The position numbers and the translations under genes were made by a program. From Anadara kagoshimensis (lineage: Eukaryota > Mollusca > Bivalvia > Arcoida > Arcidae), in contig CM037870.1 of the NCBI GenBank assembly GCA_021292105.1, positions 50,718,747 to 50,782,746 on the forward strand: DNA of 64,000 bases, written 5' to 3'. Below the pieces are notes generated by a model. It saw nothing but the letters and a program-made list of their open reading frames with translations. It ran no database searches and had not been told where the DNA came from. Every line of letters begins with the position of its first letter. The first letter of the stretch is position 1. Below are positions 44,914 to 56,039 of the stretch, one piece after another.

Positions 44914-47900
44914 TATTCAAAAATATAATATGACATTCATACTTAACATTGACTGAGATGTGCAATTTAACACGTACAACTATAATCATTCACAACAATC
45001 CTACAAGTTATGAAGTCAAAAATAACATTACCTAAGAAATCGTTGGTGATTGATTCATGATCGTTCAGAAGTGGAATATAACTTTTAGTGCTTCCGTTTG
45101 TTTCTGAAAAGAAAAAAAATAAGTTTTACATACACAGAAGCCAAAGCATACTACAATATGCTAGTATATCTAAAATGACGAAAATGCTTAATAAAAACAC
45201 AAAACTGTTTTTCTTGTTTCAAAATTCTAAATTCCATAGATCGTTGAAAAATATTGTCATCTCTTAAGTATTAGTATGCCGGAAGTTTGGTAATTATACT
45301 AGTATATCTATAAAATGAGGAAATATTTAGCTGCAACGTGAAAATATAGACATTTTATTCCTGTTTCAAAATTCAAAAAATTATTTCAAAATTTCATACA
45401 TGTTATTTGTTTTTCGACATGCTGCGTGAAAACCTCCCCAAGCTAGTTTATTTCTGAAGAGTGTGTGTGACAAGACCTGGTGACAATAAAGAATAGTAAG
45501 CTTTAGAACATTGTTGTCAATGATTACATCGCACACTTCACTTAAAGTAGATAATTGTTGATAGGCTTTTATAATACTTCCGGAGCATTACTGAAAAATA
45601 ACTTAACCCGGAAGGAAAAGGGAGAGAAATACGGTTGCTGTCCTAAACACCACTCCCGTAATACCCTTGGTAATGTGTGTGACCAGATGTTAAGGAGAAA
45701 GTCGAGACATGTCTGGTTTACTCTATTTTCCATAAAATGGCCGTTAAAACTACAGTGCTTAAAGAGCTTAAAAATTATAAATGCTAAATAAATAGATGGA
45801 CATTATCGCCTCCCACGTAGAAACGGCTCTGAACTTGACCTTAGGACATCAACCGCTCTTTGAAAGCATGCATGCCTCCTCGTTTAAACTACGTTAATTC
45901 TTTTCAGTCTGATGATGTTCTTTCAATGATGGTACTTGAAATTTAAAAAAAAATAGCAGTAGTTATTAAACTAAAGTATGCCTATTTTGACAATAACTAC
46001 GTTAATCGTGTACACTCCACAACGCATCTAGTTGAACTGAACGTAATGAAACTGGTGATTATGAAACTTTTTATTTAGGATTGTCACTAGATATACGGAA
46101 ATGGTATATCGGCACCAAGTGGTGTTGTTAGCCTAAACTATCCAACGGTTTTGTTCAAAGTGATCGTATGAATTCTCAATATATTGACAAACGGACTCTA
46201 TTGGACAAACTGCTTCATGTGAAACGAACACAGGCTTCTCATGATTTAATAGATTTTGAAAAGCGATACGAGCCATCCTCAAATCCTACAACGAACATAC
46301 AAACGGCCTTAACAAAATTACAACTTAAGAAAGAGATGATATGATACATTTCAGTGAGTCTAGCAGCTAAATCCGTAGTAATAGAAAGGATGAACATCTC
46401 TAATAAAACCAGATCTTGTATGAACCTCCTATTACATATAGGTTCTGGTCATCAAACTTACGTTCAACTCTGAGTAATATTAATGTCTCTCTGTCGTCAA
46501 GGATCTCATTTGCATATTTATTTGGTGCCTCACGAAGACATTTTATGTTCCCGGATTCATCAGATAGCTCTATGTCATCTATAATTAGATTAAAACAAAC
46601 AATCATTCACAAAAAACTAAAACATATAACAATCATCGTCAATTACCAAAATAATTGCTGGATGTATTAAATAACAATAATAACTAAATCTGTGATTCCC
46701 GACCATTCCCCAAATCACGAAAATTTGAAAAGTGGATTAAATGTTGTAAATGTTGAAGTTTCATCAAGAATATCAAGAAGTGTCACAGATCTAAGAAATT
46801 ATTATCAGACTAAGATCAATCACTCACTTGGGGTGATTACGGTGATAATAATATCGGATATTAGCAATGAGCAAACTACAAAGCAGCACACATGATAAAT
46901 ACTCAATAAAAAGCAGAAACAATGGACATATTGTATTTTAACAACATCAGTTTTGTCATATACCATTTTATTAAAATTTAATCATAAAACACATTAAAAA
47001 ATGGTATATGACAGTACTGTATACAACATTGCTTGATTAAATTATGATAGCCGCAATTATGTGATTTTTAAACTGAATCCTCTTGATCAAAATCTGAATA
47101 CTTATCAATCAACTACATATACATTGTATATATATAATTATGTAAGCGTCTGATAGCAAGCATTGTTCCCTAAACAAAATGCACAAACCTTCTCTACATC
47201 TGCACTTGGAACGAATACTCTGCAATAACAACCGTACACGACAGTTAGGATTAAACAACTCTTCCTCACAATCTAAAAATATATATATATATATACTAGA
47301 TATACATATATATCTATTCAAAAAATTGTACGAGAACAAAATGTTGCATGCATACTAGTATTTCTGTATTGTGTCAGAAAATATTTATAACTCTATGATG
47401 CTTCTCACCTATAGATAGTGACGTCTCAAAGTAAGTGAAATATGCTTGACTAGGACTTACAACTCAATTTAATCAATCGACAGTCAATCTTTAGTGATGC
47501 AAAAATACGGTTACTATTACCATGGCAGATTAATTTGAAGACATCGACCTGTTGTCGGGGATAATAAACCCGGGTGGGTCAGCAAACACTACAGTAGTTG
47601 TCTCCGTGATATAATATCTGAAAGTCTTACTAAATGCGCGCTAGTACAAATACCAGACGTGTAAATAATGACTGCCAGTCAGGGTCACTTCGAACGAGCC
47701 TTGCAAAAGCAGGGTACAATAATACTGTGCTGCACTAAACCTTTTGAAACATGTATATAGCAGCAGTGGGAAATGAAGTGAATTTCATAACACCGTAACA
47801 TATGTACCAGAGGGATTCGAACCCATAAAACTTGAATCGGGAATAGGACACTCAAGATCTAAGTCAATCGGCGTGCATACTTTTGAACACACTTTTATGC

Positions 47901-50128
47901 TTTTTTGTATACAAGAGTATTCAAATTGTTGCAAGGAGTAGATGTGTTGGGGAAAGTTTGAGGTTGTTCGCACAACTTGTGTGAACGTACGTAATTGCTA
48001 AGCTTTGTGACGCATTGTTTTTGTTTTGTTTTGTTATGAGCAGTGTGTTAAAGTAATTCCTTAATAGTTCACACGGTATTATTAGCAATGGGAAATCGGT
48101 TTTCGTAATCTTTAATCCAAAAGTATATATATCCAATAAGTGGATTAATAAAATAAGTGTATTAGGAAACCAAAAGATTAATTCTATTTAATATATTATC
48201 GGTCAAACTGACCCCTGGCCTGTAGCAAGCAGAGAAACAGAAACACGTAGATTATTTATCGTTTAAAAGAGTTCCACCCTGAAAGTTTTTGAAAAACAGC
48301 ATTTTATAGCAATATCCAAAATTACTTAAAGTTCAATTGTTTGCCATTTTCGCGGAGGGTTCAAATGAAACATGCATATATTCTGTTCAACTCCAATCAT
48401 TTTGTCCAACCACTTTCGTGTCTTGTCATTTTTTTATCACTAGACATGAACATTTTGATAGCCAGTACTCGATATTCTGCAGCTGCGGCAGTTAAGATTT
48501 TTCCTGCACCACACATCTAGAAATATTCGGGGAAGCTGTTCGTTAAATCTCGAGATCATCGGGGTTTTGTTCTATTAACAGTGAAAGACTGAAGTCTAGA
48601 TGAAAACCTCAGAATTGGAGATGGGTCCAGTTTCAGAGTAGTATAAAAGGCGCGCATAGGTTCGAATTGACTCTGGATATATCCTAATGGGAGAAAGATT
48701 GTCAGTTCGCTGTAAAGGCAGATTGCTTTCTTCATACACCACGGTTTCCTGCACCATGGATGAAATGACTATCTTCATATACGTGAATAAATCTTGACTG
48801 GGTCTTAAAACTCGATTACTCCGGATTCACCCCACTCTCGATATTATCCATGTAATTATTCAGGAATGATATCAAAAACTTAAACTTTGGCCCCGTTGTT
48901 GACCAGCATATATAAGAATTTGAAACTTCAAAATTATTATCTCCACTTCGAAAAGAGAGAGAGAGAGAGAGAGAGAAAAGAAAACATACTTACCCCCATA
49001 TTGACTAGCATAGGTGGCATGATACATTTTTTAATGTATTTTATCCATAAACATTTTTTAAATCTATTTTATAGTTAATTTTTAAAAATGGTATATGACA
49101 AAGATATGGAATGAACTAAGGTTTAATATATATAATTTATTTTATTAACGTGTCACATGCCATAAAACATACATAATAATATATACAATACGAAAAATAA
49201 AATATCATGACATCCAGCCTAAAAGACTTATGAGACACGGTCATCTATAAAAATTGGCGAAAATATATACATGTACATTCAATATACAGCAGTAAAAGTG
49301 TGTGTGTGGTGCAGTTGTATAGAAATGTTTGTTAAAGTGTGTGTGTGTGTGTGTATATATATATGTGTGTGTGTGTGTGTGTGGTGTGTGTGTGTGTGTG
49401 TTAAAATGTATGCAGTGTGTGTGTGTGTGTATGTGTGTTAAAATGTATGCAATGTGTGCGTGTGTGTGTGTGTGTGTTAAAATGTATGCAGTGTGTGTGT
49501 GTATGTGTGTGTTAAAATGTATGCAATGTGTGTGTGTGTGTGTTATAATTTGTATGCAGTGTGTGTGTGTGTGTGTGTGTTAAAATGTATGCAGTGTGTG
49601 TGCGTGTGTGTGTGTTAAAATGTAAGCAATGTGTGTGTGTGTGTGTGTTAAAAATAAATGTGATAAATTAGAAATTAAAAATGACAAAAAATTAAATAGT
49701 TATGATAAAAAATATTTCTTTCTATTATACATATTAAAAATTGTCTTGGCCACTAATGGTTGTAAAACAGTTACTTGCATTAAAAATTTCATTTTTTCTG
49801 TCTCACATAAAACATTAAAACCTGTAAAAATATTCTCAGCAAAATAAAATAAATCAAAACGAAGATCAGAGTAAAAATCACAATATAATAAAAAATGTTT
49901 CTCGTCCTCAATAAGGAACTTCAAAATTATTACTCTCAATTTTAAAAAAAGGGAAAATAAAAAAAAACATTCTTACCCCCATATCGACTAGCATATATAG
50001 ATGACATGATATAATTTTTTGAATGTGTTTTATGATTAAATTTAAAAAAATTATTATTCTCAACTTAAAAAAGAAAAGAAAAAATAAATATAATACTTAC
50101 CCCCATATCTGACAGTAATATACGCCAT
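43989..50128 (-). CDS. CXorf65: CXorf65/C22orf15-family protein (5 exons, 159 aa)
   Basis: Exons are 50101-50128, 47189-47272, 46462-46578, 45032-45103 and 43989-44167, all with consistent phase-1 joins. The protein begins MAYITVRYGD, as human CXorf65 begins MFIYIKHGDN. It continues FNPNCRVRLLLQSIRSKC (human LVNTNCAVMVLLYYTRRK) and IELSDESGNIKCL (human IDLCDETGTMKLL), then NKYANEILDDRETLILLRVE and SYIPLLND (human AFVPLL). The tail is basic and Arg/Lys/Ser-rich. The length is close to the family. Function is unknown; the Pfam label linking it to the IL2 receptor gamma chain comes from a neighbouring gene. Family assignment is from remembered human sequences. Confidence 0.82.
44476..44512. repeat. 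Poly(T) tract
   Basis: A run of about 37 T in intron 4 of the CXorf65-like gene. Confidence 0.95.
44855..44910. repeat. (CG)n(TG)n alternating purine-pyrimidine tract
   Basis: About 11 CG dinucleotides followed by about 17 TG dinucleotides without interruption. Such tracts readily adopt Z-DNA. CG runs this long are unusual in an AT-rich genome. Confidence 0.95.
45032..45103 (-). CDS. CXorf65: Exon 4 of the CXorf65-like gene
   Basis: Acceptor TTTTCTTTTCAG, donor GTAATG, phase 1 at both ends. It reads TNGSTKSYIPLLNDHESI, then TNDFL. Confidence 0.82.
46462..46578 (-). CDS. CXorf65: Exon 3 of the CXorf65-like gene
   Basis: Acceptor TCTAATTATAG, donor GTAAGTTTG. It reads DIELSDESGNIKCLREAPNK, then YANEILDDRETLILLRVE, the most conserved part of the family. 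Confidence 0.87.
46954..47012. repeat. Short hairpin with TGTCATATACCATTTT ends
   Basis: Perfect 16-base inverted ends around an AT-rich loop, in intron 2. A single arm also lies near 49086. The layout resembles the hairpin at 31384-31440. Confidence 0.8.
47189..47272 (-). CDS. CXorf65: Exon 2 of the CXorf65-like gene
   Basis: Acceptor ATATTTTTAG in phase 1. It reads CEEELFNPNCRVRLLL, then QSIRSKCRCRE. The donor GTTTGTGC is weak, but its phase and the family alignment support it. Confidence 0.75.
47365..47480 (+). mobile_element. SINE tail fragment
   Basis: GTGACGTCTCAAAGTAAGTG, then AAATATGCTTGACTAGGACT and a CAATTTAATCAATC tail. It matches the 3' part of the SINE at 28665-28995. Confidence 0.6.
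48650..48835 (+). mobile_element. SINE fragment
   Basis: ATAGGTTCGAATTGACTCTG gives a B-box-like start. It continues to CACGGTTTCCTGCACC and a GTGAATAAATCTTGACTGGG tail block. Confidence 0.6.
48994..49027 (-). CDS. Alternative first-exon copy a of the CXorf65-like gene
   Basis: On the minus strand an ATG opens MYHATYASQYG, followed by donor GTAAGTATG in phase 1, the same phase as the canonical first exon. It is part of a local triplication and lies nearest exon 2. It could be an alternative start or a decayed duplicate. The peptide is less like the family than MAYITVRYG. Confidence 0.4.
49336..49655. repeat. GT-rich minisatellite with TTAAAATGTATGCA spacers
   Basis: Runs of GT are separated by TTAAAATGTATGCAGTGTG about every 35-60 bases, around eight times. 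Cys/Val-rich open frames here are artefacts of the repeat. Confidence 0.93.
49700..49939 (-). mobile_element. LINE 3' fragment (ORF2 C-terminus)
   Basis: The minus strand reads IEDEKHFLLYCDFYSDLR, then KMKFLMQVTVLQPLVAKTIF and NRKKYFL before a stop. This is the C-terminal zinc-knuckle-side region (EDExHFLLxCPxYxxLR) common in metazoan non-LTR ORF2 proteins. The reverse transcriptase and endonuclease parts are absent, so it is strongly 5'-truncated. Confidence 0.6.
49977..50007 (-). CDS. Alternative first-exon copy b of the CXorf65-like gene
   Basis: An ATG opens MSSIYASRYG, with donor GTAAGAATG in phase 1. It closely resembles copy a (shared IYASRYG/TYASQYG end) and the canonical MAYITVRYG. 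Whether it is transcribed is unknown. Confidence 0.4.
50101..50128 (-). CDS. CXorf65: Canonical exon 1 of the CXorf65-like gene
   Basis: ATG GCG opens MAYITVRYG; donor GTAAGTATT in phase 1 joins exon 2 to give YGDCEEE. This fits the family start (MFIYIKHGD in human CXorf65) better than the two downstream copies. Confidence 0.75.
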
Positions 50129-51308
50129 CTTTACTTGGTGATAGTACTACTACTAACTACTAGTATATCTCCAAGTTTTAGTGTAAACGTTAGAAACAAA
50201 CAGTAAACATTATATAGAACAACACTTAAAAATTCACATTGATAATTAACCTCTATTGAAGTAGCGAAAAATTAAATACAAAACTTCTCATCCAAGTTGA
50301 AGTTAACAAATTGTTTCTAAATTTTTCTGACACTTTAAAAATTCAAGAGCACTGTGTATATTTTCTTTTATATGTAAAACAAACAATTAGGGCTATTTTT
50401 TCACATGTGTTATCCTTTTGACAAAGTAAATCCCGTCTGTTATATTTAAATATAAACTTTAAGAAGAGTCCTTTTTGGAATTTGTCCAGATATTGTTGGA
50501 ACAATAAAAGAAAAATTAAATCGTGTCGTTTTTCATCTTTACTTATAAGAAGTGAAATATTTAACTTCGGATTTGAATACAATGTGATTAATTTAAAGGT
50601 CGTGTTAAATTGTAATAGTATAGATACATTGATATTCTAATTGAGTAAAATTTTATTTTATAATCTTATTAACAATAGCTTAAAATAAAATGTTCTCTTT
50701 GATGGTGTGACATAAAATACCTCTTTTACAACTTAACAGTTCGTAAGATTGTTATTTTATTACAAAAGGGTTTTTCTCCGCTAACAAGTCAAGAGGCGCA
50801 AATTACAAATACACGCACAATACAAGAGTTATTAGAGTGTCACATGCCATAAAACAATACAGAACATTTGAAATATATACATACAAATACAATTATGTCA
50901 TAGAAATAATAGTTTATTCTCTAGTTGTGATATATTGACACCCAACAGATTATGTAATCTTCTTCCTATTGTTAATAAGTTTATTGTCAGTCCTCCTGGT
51001 TAATACATTGCGTTGTATACGTTTGTATGTAAATGTTGTACATATTCTCTATAATGTAAAAACGGTTTATGAGAAGTAAAGTTATTATAGAATCTATAAG
51101 ACTTATGAGACACTATTTAAGCTATGAATCACAATTGTGTACAATTGATTGCTCCAGTCATAAATTGGTACCGATAGAACGGGATGGTCATCAGAGGTTA
51201 GCTTTACAATCTATTGACGTCCGTGGTTTTTTCAAGTTGTTGATACTGCGATAAGACAGTGTTTGATGTCATCTGGTTCTCCAGCTTTGTATATATCAAT
51301 TAAGAGTA

Positions 51309-51488
51309 CAGAAACTTGTAACTAATGTCTGAACTATACTATCCAAACTCCCTATATTATCCAGTACCAAGAAAAATACCATAGGGGGTCTGGATAGTAT
51401 AGTTCAGACATAATTTTTTATTTTCCTTGGTACTGGATATTAAAGGGGGTCTGGATAGTATAGTTCAGACATTACTTACAAGTTCCTG
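51309..51488. repeat. Foldback repeat with three copies of a 35-bp block
   Basis: TGTCTGAACTATACTATCCA occurs once inverted (left) and twice direct (TGGATAGTATAGTTCAGACA, middle and right). The outer arms extend to ACTTGTAA...TTACAAGT. There is no open frame. MITE-like. Confidence 0.8.
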
Positions 51489-51566
51489 GTAAGAGCGTGC
51501 GTGTTTCGGATTCAGTGACAAAAATGCTTTCAGCTGTTGAATAAAGTCTAGGATGGTCTTGCATGT

Positions 51567-52210
51567 CACTAGAAGGGGGTTTTACCGGAATAATTGCGAA
51601 AATCCGGAATAATCAGACCAAATCCGGAATAAACCAAATTGATCCGGAATAATCAGGTAAAGTCCGGAATAAACTGGTAAAATCCGGAATAATCAGGCAA
51701 AATCCGGAATAATCAGGCAAAATCCGGAATAATTGGACTATTTTGTTACGGTAAGTTTTCCGTAATCTAAAAATTACGGTAAGTGTCTGATTATTCCGGA
51801 AAATGACCGATTATTACGGAAAAAGTCTAATTATTCCGGCAAATGTCCAATTATTACGGGAAATTTTCTAAAAAATAATAATTTTGTAAAAAATGTTTAC
51901 CGTAATAATTGGACATTTGCCGGAATAATTAGATTTTTACCGTAATAATCAGTCTTTTACCGGAATAATCAGACAAGTTACCGTAATAATCAGACACTTG
52001 CCGGAATTTTTAGAATCCGTAAAATTTACCGTAAAATTATTCTTATTATTCCGGATTTTGACCAATTATTCCGGATTTTGTCCGATTATTTCGGATTTGG
52101 TCTAAAAATTCCGGAATTGATCTAAACATTCCGGATTTTCGCAAAGATTACGGAAAGTGTCTTACTATTCCGGAATTTCGCAATTATTCCGGTAAAACCC
52201 CCTTCTAGTG
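51567..52210. mobile_element. CACTA-like foldback element with CCGGAATAAT arrays
   Basis: The ends read CACTAGAAGGGGGTTTTACC and are inverted at the right (GGTAAAACCCCCTTCTAGTG). They are flanked by TGT at 51564-51566 and 52211-52213, a 3-bp target duplication. The interior is two inverted arrays of CCGGAATAAT and related ACCGTAATAATC motifs. CACTA termini, the 3-bp duplication and subterminal motif arrays together fit a non-autonomous CACTA (EnSpm/CMC) element. No transposase is present. Confidence 0.8.
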
Positions 52211-52734
52211 TGTAGCCAGCAACGATCATTACAGATGTATTAAATGTCCCTGATGTAGCCTGAAATTACAAAGCTATTTCAACCAGAGAATATTGACTTA
52301 AATTGGCATTTGGTCATGTTGGTCTGGCTAACTGGATCAATTTCAAGTTTTCCTTTTTTGTTGTATCTATTGTGATTTATATTGGTCCAAGATAGTTTTA
52401 TATCCCTCCATGCTCCATATTTGACTCGACTCTGTATTCCAATATTCCTTCAACATAACCCCAGCATTCTCTTCTAGTCATCTTCTTCTAGTCATCTGCT
52501 TAACAGTGTGATGGAGTATTTTGTTGTTTGTTCCTGTGCCGATCTGTCTTGATAAGGGGTGTGTCTCTTTGCTAATCCAGGGTATCTTGTTCTTTAGTTT
52601 AGCTTGTTTGTGACATGCTTTTAAGTGATATTGTGTAATCCTTTATCATGAGTTTTAAGTCATCAAATCCCTCTTCATTTCTAGGTACACTGCGACTTAG
52701 TTTTATATTCAGGCTGTGGTATACACCTGTTTTA

Positions 52735-52890
52735 CTTTATATTTTGTGATAGCTAAACAGAACGTGCTTACACTTCCGGAGCGCCCAGCCTCATTTCCCT
52801 GGTGGAAGTTCGTGTCACATGAACTTAAACCTTACTGCTATTGGATTGTGATTCGGACATGGATTAGTATGTTTGTTTTTGATACGATTG
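52735..52890 (-). repeat. Dispersed repeat family A, reversed
   Basis: Contains AGCTAAACAGAACGTGC, CCGGAGCGCCCAGCCTC, GTGGAAGTTCGTG and ATTCGGACATGGATTAGTATG blocks. Confidence 0.55.
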
Positions 52891-52966
52891 ATACGATTGT
52901 CCTTGAAATATCCATTGTAAACCTACTACAACATTTTATCAAGAAAAACGGGAAAGTTTTGCTTAC

Positions 52967-53098
52967 CATTCTAATTCTAACATTCAATAAAGTATCGCCA
53001 AAAACTGCGATATAAGGGGAATAACTCCAATGAACATATGGATCTCCACCTAAACAAGTGATCGCATAAAATAGTTGGGTCATTAGATAAGCCGGAGC
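52967..53098 (-). CDS. Candidate internal exon, unrecognised
   Basis: 132 bases (44 codons) open on the minus strand between acceptor TAATGTTTTCAG and donor GTAAGCAAAAC, phase 0 at both ends. It reads APAYLMTQLFYAITCLGGDP, then YVHWSYSPYI and TLLNVRIRM. It may belong with the two exons upstream at 53720-54007 if a donor after CAA is used there. I do not recognise the family, and no further downstream exon was found. Confidence 0.4.
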
Positions 53099-53719
53099 CT
53101 GAAAACATTACTTAATCCATGTAATTTGTTTCCTGTAGGAAAGTTATAATTTTTAACTTTATGTGTCACTAAAATATTTATACAACAACTGAAATCAGTT
53201 CCAATATACGGGAAAGAATAGACACGTTTTGAAACCACATTGTTTTTGGCCTAATGAACTTGTCTTTTTAAATTAAGTGTCTATAAGTCTTTTTCCAATA
53301 GCATTAGCACTATCAATACAATAATGAACAATCTAAAAAATTGACTGCTTTTATTTTGGTGTATTTGAAGTATTAAATATTGAGAAAGCATTAAACATAC
53401 AAACAACAACAAATCGACATCGTTATTATTGATTGCAGTTAGATATCCATAGTCAATAAAACTTACAAACATGAAATTTTGTCCAAATTATATGTTCTAG
53501 TTCTAGATTTGTGTAGAGTTAAGGTAAACACAATCATTAAAATGTATTTTAAACTGTTTTTATTTAAAAAAATCGAAAATGATAAACCTAAGCATTAGTT
53601 TTATACACCATAATAAATAGTTAGAAAATATATACCAAATTTTCTATCAATGTTACTTCAAGATAAAAAAAATATAAAAGACTATTTAATCACCTAGTAT
53701 TTATAAAATATCAACTTGC

Positions 53720-54007
53720 CTCATTTTTATCCCAAATACTTTCTCTAACATAAGTGAGATTTCCTTATATGTCAAACCTTGCTGTCCATAATATCGAAGG
53801 AAATCCATAACTGAAATTAAAGAACAATTATAAAATGTCAAAACGATTGCACATGTATTTATCATAAATTTGAAATAGAATAATCGATTTTAATTTTAAT
53901 TCTGAAATAACTTAAACCACCTTATCAATCCTCTCCATTGAAACAACTCCATACATTAAAAGATGCCAGATACACATTGCGTTCAAATACTTACCCCTTT
54001 CATCCAT
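53720..54007 (-). CDS. Candidate gene start, two exons, helix-turn-helix-like
   Basis: Exon 53995-54007 (ATG GAT GAA AGG G, donor GTAAGTATT) joins exon 53720-53810 (acceptor TTAATTTCAG) in phase 1 to give MDERVMDFLRYYGQQG, then LTYKEISLMLEKVFGIKM. GLTYKEI...FGIKM looks like a small helix-turn-helix. The second donor is AG/GCAAGT, a consensus GC-AG site; an alternative GT donor lies four bases on, after CAA. With the GC donor, no in-frame continuation was found nearby; with the GT donor it can join 52967-53098. The product is unknown. Confidence 0.4.
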
Positions 54008-54259
54008 TATCTCAAAGAGCTTGTTGCAGGAACAGTGATTGTAAAACAAATTCAGTCAATGTCACGGGTTTTCTTTCGTAAAATGAAATGCGCGTTAAGA
54101 AAAAAGAGGGAAGACGGCGAGAAATGAATTGTAAAAAACCGTTAGTCGTTATACTCATGAAGGCTGTGAAATAATATACGTTTATCAAAGGCAATAACCA
54201 CTTAGCCTTTCACAGTGACCTAAACGATAACAAACATTCATGGAATTTAAAAATGATAG

Positions 54260-54460
54260 GTCGAATTTTGAAGGACAAATTTTCCTTTTTTTTTAAAAAA
54301 GAAATTGTCCCAGGGACAAATTTTTGTAGAGGCAAATTTTACTTTTTTATATACAAATTTGTCCCAGGGACAAATTTTTTAGAGGCAAATTTTACTTTTT
54401 TATATTTAAATTTGTCCCTGGTACAAAATTTTTGAGAGACAAATTTTACTTTTTTGTATA
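54260..54460. repeat. About 64-bp tandem repeat with a GGGACAAATTT palindrome
   Basis: Roughly three copies of AAATTTGTCCCAGGGACAAA, then a TTTTTAGAGGCAAATTTTAC spacer. Each copy contains a near-perfect palindrome. Confidence 0.85.
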
Positions 54461-54938
54461 CTTTTTTCTCGGCTCATATCGGCCATCGTAATATCATCAC
54501 CTGTTCATTATTTTAATTTACTGAAAGAATATGAATATTATCCCCCCTGTGTAACACTTAGCCAAAAGTTTTAAAACTTTGGATATTTGAAATCTTAAAT
54601 ATAAAAAGGATTAAAATATTAAATATCAAAAACGTTTGGAGTTTTTAGAATTTTAGACTTTTCACAAAAAATAAAAAATGTGTCAAATATCATAAGTTTT
54701 AAAACGTTTTAGACAGTTAAATTGTTGAAAGTGTGACATGGACCTAGGTCATACTGATTGGAATTGTTTCTTGATGATGTTACCCTGCTGGACGGATAAA
54801 GCGAAAATTGATTGTTAAGTGATTTTAATGTTCCTCTATATAAATATTTAAGTGGTAGAGTGTCCAAATTAAATAAAATGCAGACAAAAGTTTTATATGA
54901 TATGAATTCATGGGTTTGAGTTTGTCTTTGAAAAACTG

Positions 54939-54941
<3 letters not shown>

Positions 54942-54998
<57 letters not shown>
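54942..54998. repeat. (CT)n microsatellite
   Basis: About 28 uninterrupted CT units. Confidence 0.97.
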
Positions 54999-55000
<2 letters not shown>

Positions 55001-55009
55001 GGATGTGGA

Positions 55010-55170
55010 GGCGCACTCACGGATCCCAGTACCTTTCATAGTCTAGTTCTGAATCTTGCTCAGGAGATTAGCGAAGGTAGGCTTCTTTCTCCGGTTTTCT
55101 CTACTACACTAATCCAGATATGACAGTGAAAAAAACTGGACTGGTTGTAGAACACCATAACTCCACACGT
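55010..55170 (+). mobile_element. SINE fragment
   Basis: A tRNA-like head is not clear. TCTCCGGTTTTCTCTACTAC and a TGTAGAACACCATAACTCC tail block resemble the SINE bodies at 18815 and 56040. Confidence 0.4.
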
Positions 55171-55335
55171 TTCACTTTTCCTTTGGAAATTAAATGCAGT
55201 GATGTAAATCCTCTACAACACCATATTTGTACATTCTACTTTTTCTTTGGAGATTAAATGCAGTGATGTAAAACACCATTACTCTACTACCCTCTATTTG
55301 TATATTATACTTTTCTTTTAACAAACAAATACAGT
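55165..55335. repeat. About 70-bp tandem repeat, three copies
   Basis: The unit carries TTTGGAAATTAAATGCAGTG and ATGTAAA, with drift in the third copy. Confidence 0.75.
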
Positions 55336-56039
55336 GATTACATAGTTTATACCATGTAGTTAAAACAGTAAAGGTGTTATTTGTTCAAAACTGCTTGTAA
55401 ATTAATAATCATCTTTATGGCCTCAAAATATCATGTTTTAAAATCTATACTGTATACACAAACAATTAGGAGAATATTTGACCTGTAACCGGTCAAGAGT
55501 TAAGTTACAGCTTATAATGTTTAAATATCAAAAATGGCCCATCTCTTCAAAATTTTTTTGGTAAATCTTCAATAAAATTTAATCTCTTGTTGAAGAGGAA
55601 AATTACAGCTTTACTATTATTTAATTGAAAGATGAACAAATTGGTCTTTCATTTAAGGTGAGGGTAGCAAATTTTTGTCACTTATCTCCGCCTCTTGTTG
55701 TTATAGTATCTCTGGATAATGTTAGTGTTGATAACATGAATCCGATAGTTGAATGCTTCATATAATTACCTACGAAATATGATATGTACAGTGTCAGTAT
55801 TCCCTGGTCAACCTATTTCCCCCGATAAATGTTACAAAATGGATTTTTTTCAATAATTTCCAGTCCGATTATTTAAAAGGTTACATTCTTGATTCCATTA
55901 GAGTGTCTCAATAAACAGGTTTGACTTAACAAGACTGGCCAAACTAGTTACAATGCTGCTAAAGTGATCCGCAAACTCGTGACCACCACCCCTCGAGTGT
56001 AATTCCCAGTATAAAACCAATACAAATTGAAAACACAAC

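Larger units (their letters stand above)
50129..52966. other. Intergenic stretch
   Basis: From 50130 to 51300, AT-rich sequence with no gene I can support. Short pieces near 50820 and 51090 recur near 49150 and 49225 (GTGTCACATGCCATAAAAC, AGACTTATGAGACAC), which suggests an old shared repeat. Two foldback elements and a family A copy follow. From 52214 to 52730 I see nothing recognisable. Confidence 0.55.
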
